Positions 61,331 through 64,000 of a stretch of 64,000 nucleotides of DNA are shown one piece after another. The first letter of the stretch is position 1; each line of letters starts with the position of its first letter. The DNA lies in NCBI RefSeq assembly GCF_000758705.1, contig NZ_CP009287.1:372001-436000 (forward strand). Reading direction: 5' to 3'. Origin of the DNA: Paenibacillus graminis. GTDB taxonomy: Bacteria; Bacillota; Bacilli; Paenibacillales; Paenibacillaceae. Both the position numbers and the translations under genes were made by a program. A model generated the notes under the pieces. That model saw only the letters and a list, made by a program, of their open reading frames with translations. It was not told the origin of the DNA and did no database searches.

Positions 61331-61515
61331 CGTGTGATTCCCCCTATGTTAGTATGGTTTACAATCCGGAGTATACCAACATTTTAACATATTACGGTTT
61401 GCCCCCTGAAAAGTCACCAGAGTGTTCAGAAAGTCGCGATGGTAAGTATTGACCGCTGTTATATTTTGTATAATAATAGGAGTATTATTCTAGATATTGG
61501 GTTTAATTGTGAAAG

Positions 61516-61776
61516 GTGGCCGTAAAATGGGGACTATTCAAGATCATACAGGCTGCTAACCGCTATGAGGCCAACGTCGATGATGTTCTTCTAAAGTTTA
61601 ACAGCCATCTATCATATAGAGAACAGCGCAGCCGTTTAGGGAAATTTAATCAGCAGCTAACCGATGACAGATATACACGCTCACTTATTGAATTAGCTAC
61701 ATATTATTTGAGACATGAAAGATTTGAGAATGGATTTAATTACTTAATGGGTAATTTGGAATTATATGTTAAATAA
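61516..61776 (+). CDS. Short hypothetical protein (86 residues)
   Basis: The frame starts at GTG 61516 (a stop lies immediately upstream in the same frame). The product is basic and helical (MAVKWGLFKIIQAANRYE, then YLRHERFENGFNYLM). Its ribosome site overlaps the start (GAAAGG), which is odd. A second ATG in another frame (61527) has better spacing but makes only ten codons. It is AT-richer than its neighbours. I do not recognise it; the chance of a false ORF is real. Confidence 0.45.
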   Translation: MAVKWGLFKIIQAANRYEANVDDVLLKFNSHLSYREQRSRLGKFNQQLTDDRYTRSLIELATYYLRHERFENGFNYLMGNLELYVK

Positions 61777-61938
61777 GAAATGATTGCAATATAGTTAGGT
61801 GTGTAGGGTTGTTTAAAAAATATCACTCGGCAGCACCGCAGGAACAAACAAGTTTGTACAAAAAATTATATGACTCATGGTGCTGGGGGCTAAGTAGAGA
61901 GTATCCATTTTACGATAACAGGGAGCAGTATACTTAGA

Positions 61939-61968
61939 AGAACCGGAAACAACCGGTTCTTTTCTTTT
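61939..61968 (+). terminator. Intrinsic terminator before the Spo0E-like gene
   Basis: AGAACCGG pairs with CCGGTTCT over six bases, followed by TTTCTTTT. It would end the transcript of the 61516 gene. Confidence 0.75.
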
Positions 61969-62062
61969 GCCCCTTTCTTGGCGGTGCCCAGCTGTTTTCA
62001 CTTTATTCGAATTCCGCTTTTTGACAGCTTGTACTAAAATATTACAAGAAGGGGGTGGAACT

Positions 62063-62230
62063 ATGCTGAACAATGAGAAGATGGTGCTGCTTCATGTAGA
62101 GAGCGCCAGGGAAAAGCTGCATCAGGCGCTGAAAAAGTATGGCTTCTTGACGCATCCCAAAGTTATAGAACAATCTGTTGCTTTGGATCATCTGCTTAAT
62201 CAATACAGCTCCCAAAAAACAGTTTGTTGA
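62063..62230 (+). CDS. Spo0E-like aspartyl-phosphate phosphatase
   Basis: ATG 62063 follows GGGGGTGG and gives 55 residues. The family motif is seen as EQSVALDHLLNQY, matching the SxxLD signature of Spo0E proteins that dephosphorylate Spo0A. The rest is a helical pair (EKLHQALKKYGF). It is short but typical of the family in Bacillales. It supports a spore-forming host. Expression is probably independent of the neighbours. Confidence 0.82.
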   Translation: MLNNEKMVLLHVESAREKLHQALKKYGFLTHPKVIEQSVALDHLLNQYSSQKTVC

Positions 62231-62263
62231 TCTGTATATAATCTTTTCATAAGGAGGAAAACT

Positions 62264-62383
62264 GTGTTTATTCCAATTCTCACAGCCCTGACTACGACGC
62301 AGCAGTGGGTCCTTTTGATCCTGCTGGCGGTGAACATAGGCGCAATATATTGCTTTGTCAAGTTTGGAGCAGGCAAACGTTAA
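62264..62383 (+). CDS. 39-residue single-pass membrane protein
   Basis: GTG 62264 has AAGGAGG eight bases upstream. The frame codes for a short protein with one hydrophobic helix (WVLLILLAVNIGAIYCF) and a basic end (KFGAGKR). It lies 34 bases after the Spo0E-like gene. Nothing else is recognised. It could be a small membrane regulator or a chance frame with an excellent ribosome site. Confidence 0.55.
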   Translation: MFIPILTALTTTQQWVLLILLAVNIGAIYCFVKFGAGKR

Positions 62384-62392
62384 TAGCTTCTC

Positions 62393-63259
62393 TTATCTTT
62401 TCTCCAAAAGAAGATGCTGCAGCCCCTCAGCTACACCATTCTCCGCATGATTCCCCGTTATAAAGTCGGCCGTTTCTTTTAGAATCGGTGCGGCGTTCCC
62501 CATGGCAATTCGGTAGCCGGCCATTTCAAACATCGGCAGATCATTATAGCTGTCGCCCATAACAGCCACCTGTTCGGCGGGAATGCCGTAATGCGCCGCC
62601 AGCATTCCCACACCTGAGCCTTTATTGGCATCCTTATGGTTAATCTCGATATTGTTTACATGCGAGGCAGTAATAATCAGCCCGGGAATTGCCGCGAACC
62701 GTGTGGAGGCTTCCTTCAGCAGCTCCCGGTTTAGCGAAAAAGCCAGCGTTTTAAAGATTACATACTCGTCTTTGCTCCAAATCTCCTCCATGCTCTCTAC
62801 ATAGGTGACAGAAGCTTGCTGGAACTGCTTGTCGATCATAGCTTTCAGCAGCCAGCGGAGCTCCCCGGGAACATCCTCATCGCTAAGCTCGGACAGCTTC
62901 TCCAGCCGCACCCGCTTGTCGAGCTCCACATATACGTTATCCTCAGTGTATACCTCATAGTACAGTTCAGGAATTTTGCTCATCCAGCGTAAAGCCGGAA
63001 TGATATCCTCTTTATTCAGCGGCTTGCTTGCTGCCAGTGTCCGGTCAGGCAGCGTCACTACCGCTCCGTTCAGACTGACCACAGGGCATTCCAGATCCAC
63101 CAGCCGGAGCTGCCGTTCCGCGTCCATATAAGAGCGGCCTGTAGCGATAATCACGATGTGGCCCAGGCTCTGGGCGTGCACAATGGCCTCGCGGTTCTCC
63201 GGGCTGATCTTGCCCTCCTCATTCAGCAGCGTTCCGTCCATATCGAGTGCGATCAGCAT
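62393..63259 (-). CDS. Cof-type HAD-superfamily hydrolase
   Basis: The 288-residue protein has the HAD motifs DMDGTLLN near residue 6-13, TGRSY, a later K-region, and GDSYNDLPMFEMAG. It belongs to the Cof/YwtE-like phosphatases that act on sugar phosphates or nucleotides such as FMN or erythrose 4-phosphate. The cap domain sits between motifs II and III. AGGAGAACATCAAC precedes its ATG on the minus strand. It is convergent with the 39-residue gene. Confidence 0.9.
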   Translation of the reverse strand: MLIALDMDGTLLNEEGKISPENREAIVHAQSLGHIVIIATGRSYMDAERQLRLVDLECPVVSLNGAVVTLPDRTLAASKPLNKEDIIPALRWMSKIPELYYEVYTEDNVYVELDKRVRLEKLSELSDEDVPGELRWLLKAMIDKQFQQASVTYVESMEEIWSKDEYVIFKTLAFSLNRELLKEASTRFAAIPGLIITASHVNNIEINHKDANKGSGVGMLAAHYGIPAEQVAVMGDSYNDLPMFEMAGYRIAMGNAAPILKETADFITGNHAENGVAEGLQHLLLEKR

Positions 63260-63514
63260 GTTGATGTTCTCCTTTCTTTTATGGGGCTGTTCTTCGTAAG
63301 GGCGATGAAATTATTGCTTGTATCTTATCATTAACTCTCTGAAAATTAAAAATCCATGTACATGCCATGATTTCAGGCTGTTTGCTGTGAGCGGGGAGGA
63401 TTTTCAGAAAAGAGTTCCGTCGTGGTACAATATAAGGCGGACCACTTAGCATACATCGAATCATCTCAAGAGATCGGGAAGCCATGCTCACAATACTTTT
63501 AGGGGGAACTGTGA

Positions 63515-64000
63515 TTGAAATCCAGAAATTTAGCTACGATTTCGCTGGCGGTTATGGCCTGCGGCTTTCTCATTACACTATTTTTGCCGGAAAATCTGGC
63601 AGTTGTTCTGCTGAGGGGGGGCTTTGAGGCCGGACTGGTCGGGGGGATTGCGGACTGGTTCGCCGTGACTGCGTTGTTCCGCCATCCGCTGGGCCTGCCG
63701 ATTCCGCATACCTCCCTGCTCTTGAAGAACCGGGACAAAATTATCCAGTCCCTGATCTCCGCGATGGAGAACGAGCTGCTGAACAAGGAGAGTATTGAAA
63801 ACAAGCTGCGCAAAATACGCATAGTGTCGCTTGGCAGCACCATGCTGACGCGACTGTTCGCCCGCAAAAAAGCGAGAGCCGAAATGCTGGAACAGGTCAG
63901 CACCTTCCTGCAGAAGCTGCCGGTGGAACAGGCGATACCTTACATCCAGTCTGCTGCAGCCAACTATATCCGTGAAGCCAAGCTTGGAACGGCTGCCGAT
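63515..64000 (+). CDS. DUF445-family membrane protein (3' end outside window)
   Basis: TTG 63515 has GGGGG about nine bases upstream; the codon before it is a stop. The visible 162 residues have an N-terminal hydrophobic helix (TISLAVMACGFLITLFL) and the DUF445 signature GGFEAGLVGGIADWFAVTALFRHPLG (as VGGIADWFAVTALFRHPLG). It continues with helices. DUF445 proteins are membrane proteins of unknown function, commonly found in Bacillota. The window ends inside the gene. Confidence 0.88.
   Translation, partial: MKSRNLATISLAVMACGFLITLFLPENLAVVLLRGGFEAGLVGGIADWFAVTALFRHPLGLPIPHTSLLLKNRDKIIQSLISAMENELLNKESIENKLRKIRIVSLGSTMLTRLFARKKARAEMLEQVSTFLQKLPVEQAIPYIQSAAANYIREAKLGTAAD

Overview
The window looks like chromosomal DNA of a Gram-positive, spore-forming Bacillota, most likely a Paenibacillus or close relative. 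The support is the moderately GC-rich coding DNA, strong AGGAGG ribosome sites, a CtsR-type heat-shock operator, a Spo0E-like phosphatase, lipoprotein-type ABC binding proteins, and many Paenibacillus-like paralogues. This placement rests on gene content and style, not on a marker gene. No rRNA or tRNA gene was seen.

Layout. (1) 1-6.0 kb: a tightly coupled ABC importer operon (permease, ATPase, lipoprotein, permease) that ends in a separately encoded CehA/McbA N-terminal-type domain, a PHP metallophosphoesterase and a GDPD-like protein. It looks like organophosphate scavenging. (2) 6.1-9.2 kb: a VOC protein and WYL regulator pair sharing a palindrome, a decayed MocR regulator and a GNAT acetyltransferase. 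(3) 9.15-14.5 kb: a protein-quality-control cluster (Hsp20, CbpA-type DnaJ, ClpB) with two exact CtsR-type boxes and a sigma-A promoter in front, and a nine-copy 51-bp tandem repeat between cbpA and clpB. (4) 14.7-18.8 kb: ankyrin protein, MFS transporter and a two-domain glycosyltransferase. (5) 19.1-25.2 kb: a complete oligopeptide-type ABC operon whose last ATPase has an abnormal tail that is re-duplicated downstream. (6) 25.2-33.4 kb: scattered enzymes (MBL fold, SDR, AI-2E permease, S66 peptidase), a repeat-rich zone with an IS3-family element, and two 17-copy tandem arrays ending at an intrinsic terminator.

(7) 33.4-37.7 kb: secreted small protein, two-component system and a lipoprotein propeller. 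(8) 37.7-44.5 kb: a regulated leader, a MarR regulator, an arylsulfotransferase-like enzyme and a sulfonate/taurine-type ABC importer, then a second MarR gene and a hydrolase carrying near-identical operators. (9) 44.8-49.9 kb: a second phospho-compound-type ABC importer operon ending in an alkaline-phosphatase-superfamily hydrolase. (10) 49.9-51.3 kb: an IS605-type element with a frameshifted TnpB and a recognisable right-end omega-RNA region. (11) 52.1-56.9 kb: a mannose-polymer-type cluster (ManC, alpha/alpha-barrel protein, GT4) with a divergent HTH gene and a DUF1861 protein. (12) 57-64 kb: ribosomal protein L25/Ctc, a UvrD-like helicase, small proteins including a possible orphan Imm30 protein, a Spo0E-like protein, a 39-residue membrane peptide, a HAD phosphatase and the start of a DUF445 protein.

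The most unusual material is the repeat biology. A perfect hairpin with a GAAA loop occurs once beside the 51-bp array at 11.3 kb and is amplified to 17 copies at 32.2-33.0 kb. Next to that array is a 12-bp unit also present 17 times, followed by a strand-matched terminator with no recognisable gene upstream. A dispersed palindromic intergenic element is also present, and the IS3 element sits inside one copy.
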